Positions 53,386-61,638 of a DNA stretch of 64,000 nt are shown here, piece after piece; positions within the stretch are counted from its first letter, which is position 1; each line of letters opens with the position of its first letter. The stretch spans positions 1 through 64,000 of the forward strand of contig NZ_QSSH01000007.1 of NCBI RefSeq assembly GCF_003438495.1, in the 5' to 3' direction. Under the pieces are notes generated by a model. It ran no database searches. It had not been told where the DNA came from and saw only the letters and a program-made list of their open reading frames with translations. This DNA is from Collinsella sp. TF05-9AC (lineage in GTDB: Bacteria > Actinomycetota > Coriobacteriia > Coriobacteriales > Coriobacteriaceae). Made by a program: the position numbers and the translations under genes.

Positions 53386-54252
53386 ATGGCATCGCGGTAT
53401 CAGATTGTATGTATGGTGGTCGATTGCGGCAGCCTGAAACGTGCGGCCGACGAGCTGGGCTATACGCAAAGTGCGGTGAGCCAGGCCGTCAGGGCGCTCG
53501 AGCGTGAGCTGGGTACCACGCTTATCGAGCGCGGTAAGCGGGGTGTGTCGCTTACGCGCGATGGCAAGCAGTATCTGCCGTATCTGCGACAGATCGTAAC
53601 TGCCGAGGCTGAGCTTGAGGGCAAGCGCCAGGAGCTGCTGGGGCTTTCGTCGACCGATATTCGCATTGCGACGTTTACCAACGTGAGCCGAACCGTGTTG
53701 CCGCGCGTGATTCGCGACTTTGGAGCCCTGCACCCGGGCGTGCACTTTACCCTCAAGCAGGGCGATTACACGCGCAACGCCCAGTGGGTGCACGATGGCG
53801 TGGTCGATTTTTGCTTTACGGCACGCGGGTTTACCGCGGGGCTCGAGAAGCGCGTGGTCTATCACGACGAGTTGGTGGCATTGCTGCCGGTCGCGCATCC
53901 GCTGGCGGCAAAGGAAAAGGTGACGCTCGCCGACCTGGCTTCCGATCCGTTTGTGCTTCTGGATGAGGGCGAACAGAGCCTGGTGCTCGATGCATTCGCG
54001 GCGCATGGCCTGTCGCCGCACGTGACGAGCGAGGTCACCGACGACTACACCATCATGGCGATGGTGGAGGAGGGCCTAGGCGTGAGTATGCTCTACCGTC
54101 GTACTGTGGAGGGCATGCGTGCCGATATTCGTGTACGTCCCATCATGCATGCCCCCTCGCGCGACGTGGTGGCCGCTTGGCGCAGCTGGGACACCATGCC
54201 CATCGCCACGAGGCGCTTTATCGACTATATGAGCTCGCATATTGTCAATTAA
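53386..54252 (+). CDS. LysR-family transcriptional regulator
   Basis: A 288-aa regulator. The N-terminal winged helix is VVDCGSLKRAADELGYTQSA, then VSQAVRALERELGTTLIERG. A linker helix and a periplasmic-binding-protein-like effector domain follow (RIATFTNVSRTVLPRVIRDF, DEGEQSLVLDAFAAHGLSPH). GGAGG lies 4 bp before the ATG. It is divergent from the EamA transporter at 52325, its likely target. AAAACGTTTT (53351-53360) just before its start could be part of an operator. Confidence 0.9.
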   Translation: MASRYQIVCMVVDCGSLKRAADELGYTQSAVSQAVRALERELGTTLIERGKRGVSLTRDGKQYLPYLRQIVTAEAELEGKRQELLGLSSTDIRIATFTNVSRTVLPRVIRDFGALHPGVHFTLKQGDYTRNAQWVHDGVVDFCFTARGFTAGLEKRVVYHDELVALLPVAHPLAAKEKVTLADLASDPFVLLDEGEQSLVLDAFAAHGLSPHVTSEVTDDYTIMAMVEEGLGVSMLYRRTVEGMRADIRVRPIMHAPSRDVVAAWRSWDTMPIATRRFIDYMSSHIVN

Positions 54253-54279
54253 TGACTGGCGTGGCTTTGAGTGCGGTGT

Positions 54280-55662
54280 TTAGCGGGCTGTCGCTTTGGC
54301 TTGGGTGGCGCGATAGGTGCGTGCCGGGTGGCAAAGTAGTACCGCCACGACCATAAAGAACGCCGTGGTGCCCAGGCTGATGGGGTAGACCATCATGATG
54401 TTCGCAAAGGTGCGGAAGTGCGGGAACACGCAGAACACCCAATAGAAGCGGATGCCGCAGACGCAGATCATGGTGATGAGGGCGGGCGTGAGCGAGATAC
54501 CAAAGCCGCGCAGGTAGCCTGACATGTTTTCGTAGAACATGCTAAAGGCGTACGCCGGGAAGATCGAACACACGCGGATATAGCCGATCGAGACGATGTT
54601 GGGGTCGCTGTTAAAGAGCGACAAGATCTCGCGTCCCAGGCCGACAATAACGATGATCGTGGTGAGCGCGACGATACCGCCTTCGACCAGGCAGACCTTA
54701 AGCGTTTTGGTGCAGCGATCGATCTGGCGGGCACCGTGGTTTTGTCCCACAAAGGTGGTGCACGCCTGGCTAAAGCTGTTGAGCAGGTTGTAGCACACGT
54801 ACTCCAGACTCATGGCGGCGCTCGATGCCGCCATGACTTCGGTGCCAAGGCTGTTGATGGCAGACTGGATGATGATGTTGGCGACGGCAAAGACAGCGCT
54901 TTGGATGCCGGCGGGCAGGCCAATCTTGACGATGCGCTTGAGGGCGACGGGGTCGATAGCCAGGTCGCGTGGGGTGACGCGGACGACGGAGTCGGTTTTG
55001 AGCAGGTGGATAAAGAGCGTAGCGGCGCTGACGGTGTAAGCGATGGCGGTGGCGATGGCGACGCCCGCGACGCCCCAGTGGAGTACAGGGACAAAGATGA
55101 GGTCCAGGCCAATGTTGAGGACGGTGGACACGGCAAGCGCCTGCAGCGGCATGCGGGTGATGCCGACGGAGCGGAAGATCGCGGCCTCAAAGTTGTAGAG
55201 CAAAATCGAGGGCATGCTCAGCAAAAAGACGCGTAGATAGAGTGAGGCGAGCGGCATGGTCTCGGCGGGAACGTTGAGCGCGGCGAGCATGGGCTCGGCA
55301 AAGATCTCGCCCAGAGCGATGACGACAAAGCCCACGAGTGCCATTAAAATCGAGGTATGGACGGCGCGTTTGACCATGTTCTGATCGTTGCGGCCGATAG
55401 CGTTGGCGATGACCACGTTGGAGCCAAGCGACATGCCAATAAACAGGTTGAGCATAAGACTGGTAAGCGGAACATTGGAGCCGACCGCCGCCATGGCGAG
55501 GGTTCCCTGGTCGCCCGAGAAGTTACCGATAATGACCGTGGCGATGAGGTTCGACAGCTGCTCCAAGATGCTCGTGGCGGCCACGGGGAAGGCGAACAGG
55601 GGAATATTGCGCCACAGCGAGCCGGTGGTCATGTCAATGTGCTTAGATACGGTGTCAGCCAT
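54280..55662 (-). CDS. MATE-family efflux transporter
   Basis: A 460-aa protein with twelve helices. The first half has NIPLFAFPVAATSILEQLSN and GSNVPLTSLMLNLFIGMSLG. The second half begins near RIVKIGLPAGIQSAVFAVAN, with FVGQNHGARQIDRCTKTLKV as the conserved MATE turn. MATE pumps export drugs and metabolites by H+ or Na+ antiport. It ends 28 bp from the convergent LysR gene. The upstream region carries a GGGGACGT-family palindrome. It is full length. Confidence 0.9.
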   Translation of the reverse strand: MADTVSKHIDMTTGSLWRNIPLFAFPVAATSILEQLSNLIATVIIGNFSGDQGTLAMAAVGSNVPLTSLMLNLFIGMSLGSNVVIANAIGRNDQNMVKRAVHTSILMALVGFVVIALGEIFAEPMLAALNVPAETMPLASLYLRVFLLSMPSILLYNFEAAIFRSVGITRMPLQALAVSTVLNIGLDLIFVPVLHWGVAGVAIATAIAYTVSAATLFIHLLKTDSVVRVTPRDLAIDPVALKRIVKIGLPAGIQSAVFAVANIIIQSAINSLGTEVMAASSAAMSLEYVCYNLLNSFSQACTTFVGQNHGARQIDRCTKTLKVCLVEGGIVALTTIIVIVGLGREILSLFNSDPNIVSIGYIRVCSIFPAYAFSMFYENMSGYLRGFGISLTPALITMICVCGIRFYWVFCVFPHFRTFANIMMVYPISLGTTAFFMVVAVLLCHPARTYRATQAKATAR

Positions 55663-55783
55663 ACGCTCTCAATCTCTAACATGCTCTTTCGTGCTTATTT
55701 GCGCAGATGATGATACTCCTAATGCAACCAGTCGGCACTTAGGGACGTTCCTTTTCTGTCGGCAGCTGGGGACACTCCTTGTA

Positions 55784-55836
55784 GTCATTGGGGACGTCCT
55801 TAAACGACTAGTCATTCAAGAACGTCCCCAATGACT
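55784..55836. repeat. Dispersed palindrome, GGGGACGTTCTT/ACTAGT family, copy 2
   Basis: AGTCATTGGGGACGT (55784-55798) is complementary to ACGTCCCCAATGACT (55822-55836) with ACTAGT at the centre, nearly the same as the element at 31123-31167. Directly before it (55737-55780) are decayed fragments AGGGACGTTCC and GGCAGCTGGGGACACTCC. Confidence 0.85.
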
Positions 55837-55894
55837 AGGTGGGAAAGGCGTGCGACAATGGTGGGCGTTGTGTTGTTCGCGCTAAGGAGTTGCC

Positions 55895-56707
55895 ATGTTG
55901 TTGTGTCCCGTTTGCCATGAGCCGTTGGTGGACAATGAGCGCGGTGCTGCATGTGCGGGCGGACACCGGTTTGACCGTGCGCGCGAGGGCTATCTATATC
56001 TACTGCGCTCGTCCAAGAGCGGCGACTCCATGGGCGATCCCAAGTCGCAGGCACGCAGCCGTCGTGACTTTCTGAACCGTGGATACTATGCGCCGTTGCG
56101 CGATGCGATGGTTGAGCTGGTGCGCAAGCAGGTGTCTGGGCGCGCCGCGTCTACGAACGGCCCCATGACGTTGCTCGATATTTGCTGTGGCGAGGGCTAC
56201 TACACCAGCGCCATGGGCGCGGTGCCGGGCGTGGATGCTTACGGTTTCGACTTGGGCAAAGAGATGGTTCGCCTGGCCGCCAAGCGCGGCGATGCAGCCT
56301 ATTTCGTAGCCAACATGAAGGATATCCCCGTGGCCGATGGCGCCTTCGATATGGTGACCGAGCTCTTTGCTCCCTTTAACGAGCGCGAATTTGCCCGCGT
56401 GCTGGCGCCAGAGGGCTCGCTCTACACCGTGGTGCCGGGCGCCCGTCATCTCTTTGGGCTTAAGGAGGTGCTCTACGACACGCCGTACCTTAACGATGAG
56501 AAGCTGCCGAAGACCACCGAGCTCGAGTTAGTCGGAATGCAGCGGGTGTCTGCGAATATTACGCTTCAGACCCAGGCCGACATCGAGGCAGTGTTCCAGA
56601 TGACGCCGTACTACTACCGTACGCGCCCTTCCGACAAAGAACGCCTGGCAAATTTGGACACCCTTCAAACCGACATCGACTTCATCATCGCCGAGTACCG
56701 CCACTAA
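55895..56707 (+). CDS. rlmA: 23S rRNA (guanine-N1)-methyltransferase, RlmA type
   Basis: A 270-aa protein. The N-terminal zinc finger CPVCHEPLV...ACAGGHRFDRAREGYLYLL is diagnostic of RlmA, which methylates G745 or G748 in 23S rRNA helix 35. The SAM site is LLDICCGEGYYTSAM (about 95-109), with DMVTELFAPFNEREFARVL as the post-I acidic region. AAGGAG lies 6 bp before the ATG. RlmAII homologues can confer tylosin or mycinamicin resistance; which class this is cannot be decided by eye. Confidence 0.9.
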   Translation: MLLCPVCHEPLVDNERGAACAGGHRFDRAREGYLYLLRSSKSGDSMGDPKSQARSRRDFLNRGYYAPLRDAMVELVRKQVSGRAASTNGPMTLLDICCGEGYYTSAMGAVPGVDAYGFDLGKEMVRLAAKRGDAAYFVANMKDIPVADGAFDMVTELFAPFNEREFARVLAPEGSLYTVVPGARHLFGLKEVLYDTPYLNDEKLPKTTELELVGMQRVSANITLQTQADIEAVFQMTPYYYRTRPSDKERLANLDTLQTDIDFIIAEYRH

Positions 56708-56758
56708 CCTACCAAAAAGGGACAGATTTATTTTGGCAGGTTTTATCTGGGAAAACGT

Positions 56759-56797
56759 AAAGGGTCGACCGCGGAGATGCGCGATCGGCCCTTTTTA
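56759..56797. terminator. Convergent terminator after rlmA
   Basis: AAAGGGTCGACCGCG pairs imperfectly with CGCGATCGGCCCTTTTT. A degenerate copy of the AAAAAGGGACAG repeat lies just before it (56714-56740). Confidence 0.7.
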
Positions 56798-56835
56798 GTT
56801 GCTTGGCTGAAACAGAGGTTATGAGAAGCGGGCGC

Positions 56836-57237
56836 TTACAGGCGGTCCTTGTTCTCGGCCTTAACGGCGTGTGCCTGCTGAACAAAGAACAGGTCGTACA
56901 CCACGATGACAAAGGCGCCAAAGTTGATGGCGTCGCCGCCAAACGCGGGAAGCGTGAGCACCGCTTGGGCAAGCGTGGCGACCGCGGCAACAATACCGAG
57001 CTTAAACGCGCCGTCCACCTGCGAAGGCTTGTTGGCGCCCTTGATACCGGCGACGCCTGCGGCAAGGTCGACGAGACCCTTGGCGATAAGCACGACCGCT
57101 GCGAGCGTGGCGTACGAACCGTACGTGGAATCGAGACCGCCCGTGGCGATACCGACGCCGGCGGTGACGAGGCTGGCGATGCCCAAAACAAAGTAGATGA
57201 GAGCAAGGATTTTGAGAGTCTTGCGAGTGAAGCTCAT
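56836..57237 (-). CDS. Four-helix membrane protein of unknown function
   Basis: A 133-aa protein with four hydrophobic segments (about residues 8-30, 42-62, 75-97 and 102-122). It reads ILALIYFVLGIASLVTAGVG and LVDLAAGVAGIKGANKPSQV. The small-residue-rich helices suggest tight packing. No known catalytic motif is present. GAAAGGA lies 7 bp before the ATG at 57237. I do not recognise a family. The 227 bp upstream (57238-57464) show nothing further apart from the Shine-Dalgarno of the next small gene. Confidence 0.7.
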   Translation of the reverse strand: MSFTRKTLKILALIYFVLGIASLVTAGVGIATGGLDSTYGSYATLAAVVLIAKGLVDLAAGVAGIKGANKPSQVDGAFKLGIVAAVATLAQAVLTLPAFGGDAINFGAFVIVVYDLFFVQQAHAVKAENKDRL

Positions 57238-57464
57238 GGCTGGTCCTTTCGATACGAGTACGCCAACTTGGCGCACCCAATGTACTGCACATATGGTGAA
57301 GCACATTGTAGTTCAACGCGGCGATGCATGCGTTTGAAAGCGTCTCTTGCCCGCACGGTCCAACCTTTCAAAAAAGAAAGCTGGGCGTAAGTCAAATCGA
57401 TGGCAGCGTATGCGCGGCGCTGCGATGATGGGGCCATGGTAAGAGCTGGACCGAAGGAGAAGCC

Positions 57465-57608
57465 ATGATGTACGGAGCAGGGCAAGTGCGTGAGCCGCGG
57501 TCGTTGGGAAGGCGCATGAGTGATTCCGTGATCGCTGCCGTGTGCACGGGATTGATGGCGGTGCTTTGCATTGGGATGCTGTGGACCATGTCGCATGTGG
57601 GACAATAG
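57465..57608 (+). CDS. Small single-helix membrane protein
   Basis: A 47-aa frame with a strong Shine-Dalgarno (AAGGAG, 5 bp) before ATG 57465. A basic N-terminal half (REPRSLGRRMSD) is followed by one hydrophobic helix (SVIAAVCTGLMAVLCIGMLW) and a short tail. Positive-inside topology is clear. I recognise no family. It sits upstream of rsmJ on the same strand with 63 bp between. Confidence 0.55.
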   Translation: MMYGAGQVREPRSLGRRMSDSVIAAVCTGLMAVLCIGMLWTMSHVGQ

Positions 57609-57671
57609 CGGACGGTTGGGTGCTGGCATAAACGGCGCTCACGTATTCGTTTTGCTTGTTAAGGAGTGTCC

Positions 57672-58376
57672 ATGGGCGTCTTCGATCCCTTTTCTGCTGC
57701 TCGGGCCGCGGGGCTTGAGCTGACCGGGAAGCCCGAGGGCCTCACGCTTGCCGACGGCACGATGGAGCTGCGCGCCGATTTCGGCCGCATGCTTCCGCGG
57801 CTCAAGCAGGGCCGTCTGCAGCAAGAGCTGTTGGTAAAGGCTGCGCGCGCAAAAGGCATCGAGTGTCCATGGGCGATTGATGCCACGGCAGGCTTTGGCG
57901 AGGATTCGCTGCTGTTGGCGGCCGCGGGCTTTACCGTCGATCTGTATGAGCAGGATTGCGTGATCGCGGCGCTCCTCAAGGATGCCCTGGATCGCGCGGC
58001 AGATGATCCGGCGCTTGTGGCTGCCGTGTCGCGCATGCGCTTACATGCGGGCGAGGACAGCATTGCCGGCCTTCGCCATACGGCTGAGCTGATCGGGCGG
58101 GGCGAGCTTGCCGCCCCCGACGTGGTGTATCTGGACCCCATGTTTCCCGAGCGCACCAAGAGCGCGGCGGTAAAAAAGAAGTTCCAACTTTTGCATCATC
58201 TGGAACAGCCGTGTGCCGATGAGGAGACGCTGGTCGAAGCTGCGCTTGCGGTGCACCCGCGCAAGGTCGTTATCAAGCGGCCGGTGAAGGGGCCACTGCT
58301 TGCCGGCGTTAAGCCGAGCTATCAGCTTGCGGGCAAGGCCGTTCGCTACGATGTTTTGGTGCCGCCGCGCCCGTAG
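57672..58376 (+). CDS. rsmJ: 16S rRNA methyltransferase RsmJ-like
   Basis: A 234-aa SAM-dependent methyltransferase. RsmJ (YhiQ) methylates the exocyclic amine of G1516 in 16S rRNA. The SAM motif is IDATAGFGEDSLLLAAAGFT. The family signature VYLDPMFPERTKSAAVKKKF carries the catalytic (D/N)PPF/Y-like segment DPMF. The N-terminal GRMLPRLKQGRLQQELLVKA is also typical. The ATG at 57672 has AAGGAG 5 bp ahead. The gene is complete. Confidence 0.88.
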   Translation: MGVFDPFSAARAAGLELTGKPEGLTLADGTMELRADFGRMLPRLKQGRLQQELLVKAARAKGIECPWAIDATAGFGEDSLLLAAAGFTVDLYEQDCVIAALLKDALDRAADDPALVAAVSRMRLHAGEDSIAGLRHTAELIGRGELAAPDVVYLDPMFPERTKSAAVKKKFQLLHHLEQPCADEETLVEAALAVHPRKVVIKRPVKGPLLAGVKPSYQLAGKAVRYDVLVPPRP

Positions 58377-58424
58377 CTTGCGTGCGATGGTTGGCGCTCC
58401 GTCAGTGCCGTGCCGATGCGGGGC

Positions 58425-58721
58425 CTATTTCCAAGGGTGCGATGTCAGGTGCCAGCCACCGCAGTATTCGCATCTGTAGCAGGCCAGCCCGCGGCGTCCG
58501 CGGTTTTCGCAGTCAGCCATAACTGCCTCGGCCTCGGCGCGCGTGTCGTAACGGTTTTTGCGCTCACACGATTTGTAGCGCCAGGCCTCATCGCGCTCGG
58601 CGTCCAAGGCGTCGCGACGCTCGTCCTCGCGCGCAAACAGGTCGCTCATATCGCCGCCGGTGGCAGCGCCCAAAAACTCGCTTTTGGCCTTTGACCAGGC
58701 GGCTCGCTTTTTGCTTCCCAT
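58425..58721 (-). CDS. Small basic protein with C-terminal zinc-ribbon-like motif
   Basis: A 98-aa protein. A basic start (MGSKKRAAWSKAK) is followed by an acidic helix (DLFAREDERRDALDAERDEA). Its C-terminus has CERKNRYDTRAEAEAVMADC and CYRCEYCGGWHLTSHPW, a CxxCxxC-Trp-His arrangement suggesting metal and nucleic-acid binding. Short proteins with this ending occur in actinobacteria without known function. The ATG at 58721 is chosen because the in-frame TTG upstream (58742) is weakly supported. It is convergent with rsmJ. Confidence 0.65.
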   Translation of the reverse strand: MGSKKRAAWSKAKSEFLGAATGGDMSDLFAREDERRDALDAERDEAWRYKSCERKNRYDTRAEAEAVMADCENRGRRGLACYRCEYCGGWHLTSHPWK

Positions 58722-58798
58722 CTGCTTCGCGCCCCTCTTCAAACGCTGGTATCATTGCTCAATCAAAGTGATACCAATAAACGTGAGGCCGCCGCGTG

Positions 58799-59287
58799 AT
58801 GATCAGAAAAACCCTCGATACCGACATTCCCGCCGTCATGGCTATCTACGACGCTGCCCGCGCCTTTATGCGCGCGCATGGCAACGCCACGCAATGGTCC
58901 GAGGGCACGCCTTCTGCCGAGCAGCTGGCTGCCGATATCGCCGCCGGTGGCAGCTATGTGTGCGAAGTCGACGGTCGCGTGGTAGCGACGTTTGCCTTTT
59001 TACCGGGCCCGGACGGGTGCTATGACGTAATTGAGGATGGTCAATGGCGCAGTGACACTCCGTACGCCGTGCTGCACCGTGTGGCGTCCGATGGCGCCGT
59101 ACACGGTATCGCGGCTGCGATGTTTGCCTTTGCCAAAGAGCGTGCCGATCACCTGCGCATCGACACACATCAGGACAACCTGCCCATGCAGGGGGCGAGC
59201 ATCAAGGCGGGGTTTGAGCGCGCCGGCATCGTGTATGTGTCGGACGGCACACCGCGTGTTGCGTTTGACTGGCTGCGCGAGGCATAA
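58799..59287 (+). CDS. GNAT-family N-acetyltransferase
   Basis: A 162-aa acetyltransferase. It opens MIRKTLDTDIPAVMAIYDAA, the first GNAT strand and helix. It then has VATFAFLPGPDGCYDVIEDG, a central YAVLHRVASDGAVHGIAAAM (acetyl-CoA pyrophosphate loop, here degenerate: no clear RxxGxG/A), and HLRIDTHQDNLPMQGASIKA, AGFERAGIVYV. The substrate is unknown. The ATG at 58799 has GAGG 8 bp ahead. It is divergent from the small protein gene at 58425 and ends before a strong terminator. Confidence 0.85.
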   Translation: MIRKTLDTDIPAVMAIYDAARAFMRAHGNATQWSEGTPSAEQLAADIAAGGSYVCEVDGRVVATFAFLPGPDGCYDVIEDGQWRSDTPYAVLHRVASDGAVHGIAAAMFAFAKERADHLRIDTHQDNLPMQGASIKAGFERAGIVYVSDGTPRVAFDWLREA

Positions 59288-59314
59288 GAGCGACGCCTCA
59301 TATCAATAATTCGC

Positions 59315-59354
59315 GCGAACGAAAATGGCTTCGGGTGGGGCCATTTTCGTTCGC
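59315..59354 (+). terminator. Terminator after the GNAT gene
   Basis: GCGAACGAAAATGGC (59315-59329) pairs perfectly with GCCATTTTCGTTCGC (59340-59354). The 190 bp that follow, up to the Tet(M)-like gene, contain a weaker GC-rich hairpin and no gene. Confidence 0.8.
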
Positions 59355-59541
59355 TGCGCTGTTTTGAAAGCCGGCTTTCGCAAGGCGCGAACCTACGAAA
59401 ATCGCCGCGCGGCAACGCGGGGCGATAAGCTCGGTCGGGGGATAGGGCCCGCTTCGCCCGCCGGCCCGTAAATTGTATCATCCAGTGTGGAACGAGGGTG
59501 CCCGTTGCCGCGTGCGATGGGCTTGCAATAAGAGGAGAGCC

Positions 59542-61545
59542 ATGTCGAAGCAAGCGGTCGCTGGAATCTTGGCGCATGTCGATGCCGGCAAGACCACGCT
59601 GGCCGAGGCCATGCTGTTTAACGCGGGCCGCATTCGCAAGCGCGGCCGCGTTGACGATGGCGACTCGCATCTGGATACGAACGAGATTGAGCGTGAGCGC
59701 GGTATCACGATCTTCTCGTCGCAGGCTGTGCTCGACCATGGTGACACCCACGTTATGCTCGTGGACGCTCCCGGCCATGTCGATTTTTCTACCGAGGCGG
59801 AGCGCACGCTGCGTGCCCTGGACTACGCGATTCTGGTGGTAGGCGCCAACGATGGCGTACAGGGGCACACCGAAACCCTGTGGCGCCTGCTTGCGCGCTA
59901 TGACATCCCGACGTTCATCTTCATCAACAAGATCGATTTGGAGAATCCCGGCCGCGATGTTTTGCTGGCACAGCTTGGGCAGCGTCTTTCCGAGGGCTGC
60001 CTGGATGCCAACGAACTGCTGGCGGGCGGTGCCGTTCAGGAAGACGCCGCTGCGTTAGACGAGGTGGCGCTCGACGAGTTTCTCGAGACGGGTGAGCTTT
60101 CCGTCGCGACGCTGTCGCGCATGGTTGCCGAGCGCAAGCTCTTTCCCTGTTTTGCCGGCTCGGCGCTCAAGGACCAAGGCGTGGACGAGCTGCTGGACGG
60201 CATATGCGCGCTGATGCGTGAACAGGCATGGCTTCCTGAGTTTGCCGCGCGCGTCTATCGTGTCAGCCGCGGGGATCGTGGCGAGCGCTTGGCTTGGGTT
60301 AAAGTGACCGGCGGCACGCTGCATGCCAAGCAGATGATTGACGGACGTTCCGGCGCCGAGGCATGGGAGCAAAAGATCGACCAGGTGCGCATCTATAACG
60401 GCGAGAAATACGAGCTTGCCCGGGAAGTTGCCGCTGGTGGCATCTGCGCCGTGACGGGTCTTGCGCACGTTCGCCCAGGGGACGCCCTGGGCGCGGAGCC
60501 CGCGGGCGATGCGCCCGTCATTGCGCCGGTCCTCACCTATACGGTGCTGCCGAACGAGCACGATGTCCATACGGTGTTCAAAGCACTGACTGAGCTGGCG
60601 GACGAGGATCCCATGCTCGGCGTAAACTGGAATACGCATCTTGAACAAATACATCTGCAGCTCATGGGGGCGGTGCAGCTCGAGGTCGTGCAGCGGGTGC
60701 TGGCCGATCGCTTCGGTCTTTCGATTGCGTTTGAGCCCGGCGGCATTCTCTATAAGGAGACTATTTCGCAGCCGGTTGAGGGCATGGGCCACTTTGAGCC
60801 ACTGCGCCACTATGCCGAGGTGCACCTGCGTCTGGAGCCGTTGCCAGCGGGTTCGGGCGTGCAGTTTGGCACCGTGACCTCGACCGATGAGCTCGATCTT
60901 AACTGGCAGCGTTTGGCACTCACCAACGCCATGGAGCGCGATCACTTGGGCGTGCTGACCGGCTCGCCCATCACCGATATTCGCATTACGCTCACGGGTG
61001 GCCGCGCTCATGCCAAGCACACCGAGGGCGGCGACTTTCGCCAGGCCACGTACCGCGCGATTCGTCAGGGTTTGATGCAGGCGCGTGAGGCCGGCGCGGC
61101 CGTGTTGCTGGAGCCGTGGTACCACTTTGAGCTCGAGGTGCCGGGGGAGTGCGTGGGCCGGGCGCTCTCGGATGCCACGCGCATGGGTGCCGAGTACGAG
61201 CCGCCGACGATGGCGGGAGACCGGGCGAAGCTTGTGGGTCGCGTGCCGGCATCCGAAGTGCAGAATTACGCGCTAGAGGTGGCTGCCTACACGAGTGGTC
61301 GCGGACATCTGTACCTAGAGTTTGCCGGCTATGCGGCTTGCCATGATGCCGAGCGCGTCATCGAGACGGCCGCCTATGGGCCCGAGGCCGATCTGCCCAA
61401 CACGCCCGACTCGGTCTTTTGCTCTCACGGCGCCGGTTACACGGTCAAATGGTACGACGTACCCGCCGCGGCGCACGTAAAGATCGATCCCGCCACCTTC
61501 CGCCCCTGGCGAGCAGCAGACGCCGAGTTTTTCGGCCACATGTGA
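59542..61545 (+). CDS. Tet(M)/EF-G-like translational GTPase
   Basis: A 667-aa GTPase with the five-domain layout of Tet(M)/Tet(W). G1 is GILAHVDAGKTTLAEAMLFN, G2 ERERGITIFSSQA, G3 VDAPGHVDFSTEAERTLRAL, and G4 FINKIDLE. The C-terminal half has AHAKHTEGGDFRQATYRAIR and AAYTSGRGHLYLEFAGYAAC, both close to ribosomal-protection proteins. It is slightly longer than Tet(M) (639 aa). Chromosomal paralogues of this kind are common in anaerobes and need not give tetracycline resistance. AGAGGAGAG lies 2-3 bp before the ATG at 59542. Its stop codon is embedded in a dispersed palindrome. Confidence 0.85.
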   Translation: MSKQAVAGILAHVDAGKTTLAEAMLFNAGRIRKRGRVDDGDSHLDTNEIERERGITIFSSQAVLDHGDTHVMLVDAPGHVDFSTEAERTLRALDYAILVVGANDGVQGHTETLWRLLARYDIPTFIFINKIDLENPGRDVLLAQLGQRLSEGCLDANELLAGGAVQEDAAALDEVALDEFLETGELSVATLSRMVAERKLFPCFAGSALKDQGVDELLDGICALMREQAWLPEFAARVYRVSRGDRGERLAWVKVTGGTLHAKQMIDGRSGAEAWEQKIDQVRIYNGEKYELAREVAAGGICAVTGLAHVRPGDALGAEPAGDAPVIAPVLTYTVLPNEHDVHTVFKALTELADEDPMLGVNWNTHLEQIHLQLMGAVQLEVVQRVLADRFGLSIAFEPGGILYKETISQPVEGMGHFEPLRHYAEVHLRLEPLPAGSGVQFGTVTSTDELDLNWQRLALTNAMERDHLGVLTGSPITDIRITLTGGRAHAKHTEGGDFRQATYRAIRQGLMQAREAGAAVLLEPWYHFELEVPGECVGRALSDATRMGAEYEPPTMAGDRAKLVGRVPASEVQNYALEVAAYTSGRGHLYLEFAGYAACHDAERVIETAAYGPEADLPNTPDSVFCSHGAGYTVKWYDVPAAAHVKIDPATFRPWRAADAEFFGHM

Positions 61546-61571
61546 CAAAGGGACAGTTCCTTTGTCACATG
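61539..61571. repeat. Dispersed palindrome, GTGACAAAGGG family, copy 4
   Basis: CATGTGACAAAGG (61539-61551) and CCTTTGTCACATG (61559-61571) are perfect complements around GACAGTT. The TGA at 61543-61545 inside the left arm is the stop codon of the Tet(M)-like gene. Confidence 0.9.
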
Positions 61572-61574
61572 CTA

Positions 61575-61604
61575 TTGGTATAACTCGGTATAAGTTGGTA
61601 TAAC
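61575..61604 (+). repeat. Three phased 10-bp direct repeats before the AAA+ ATPase gene
   Basis: TTGGTATAAC, TCGGTATAAG and TTGGTATAAC follow one another with an exact 10-bp period. An inverted half (TATTACCA) follows at 61605-61612. They lie 35 bp before the ATPase start. The decayed paralogue at 4310-4777 has an analogous phased array of a different sequence. Confidence 0.85.
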
Positions 61605-61638
61605 TATTACCAGGGTTTGCCAATCCGAGGAGGCCGAC

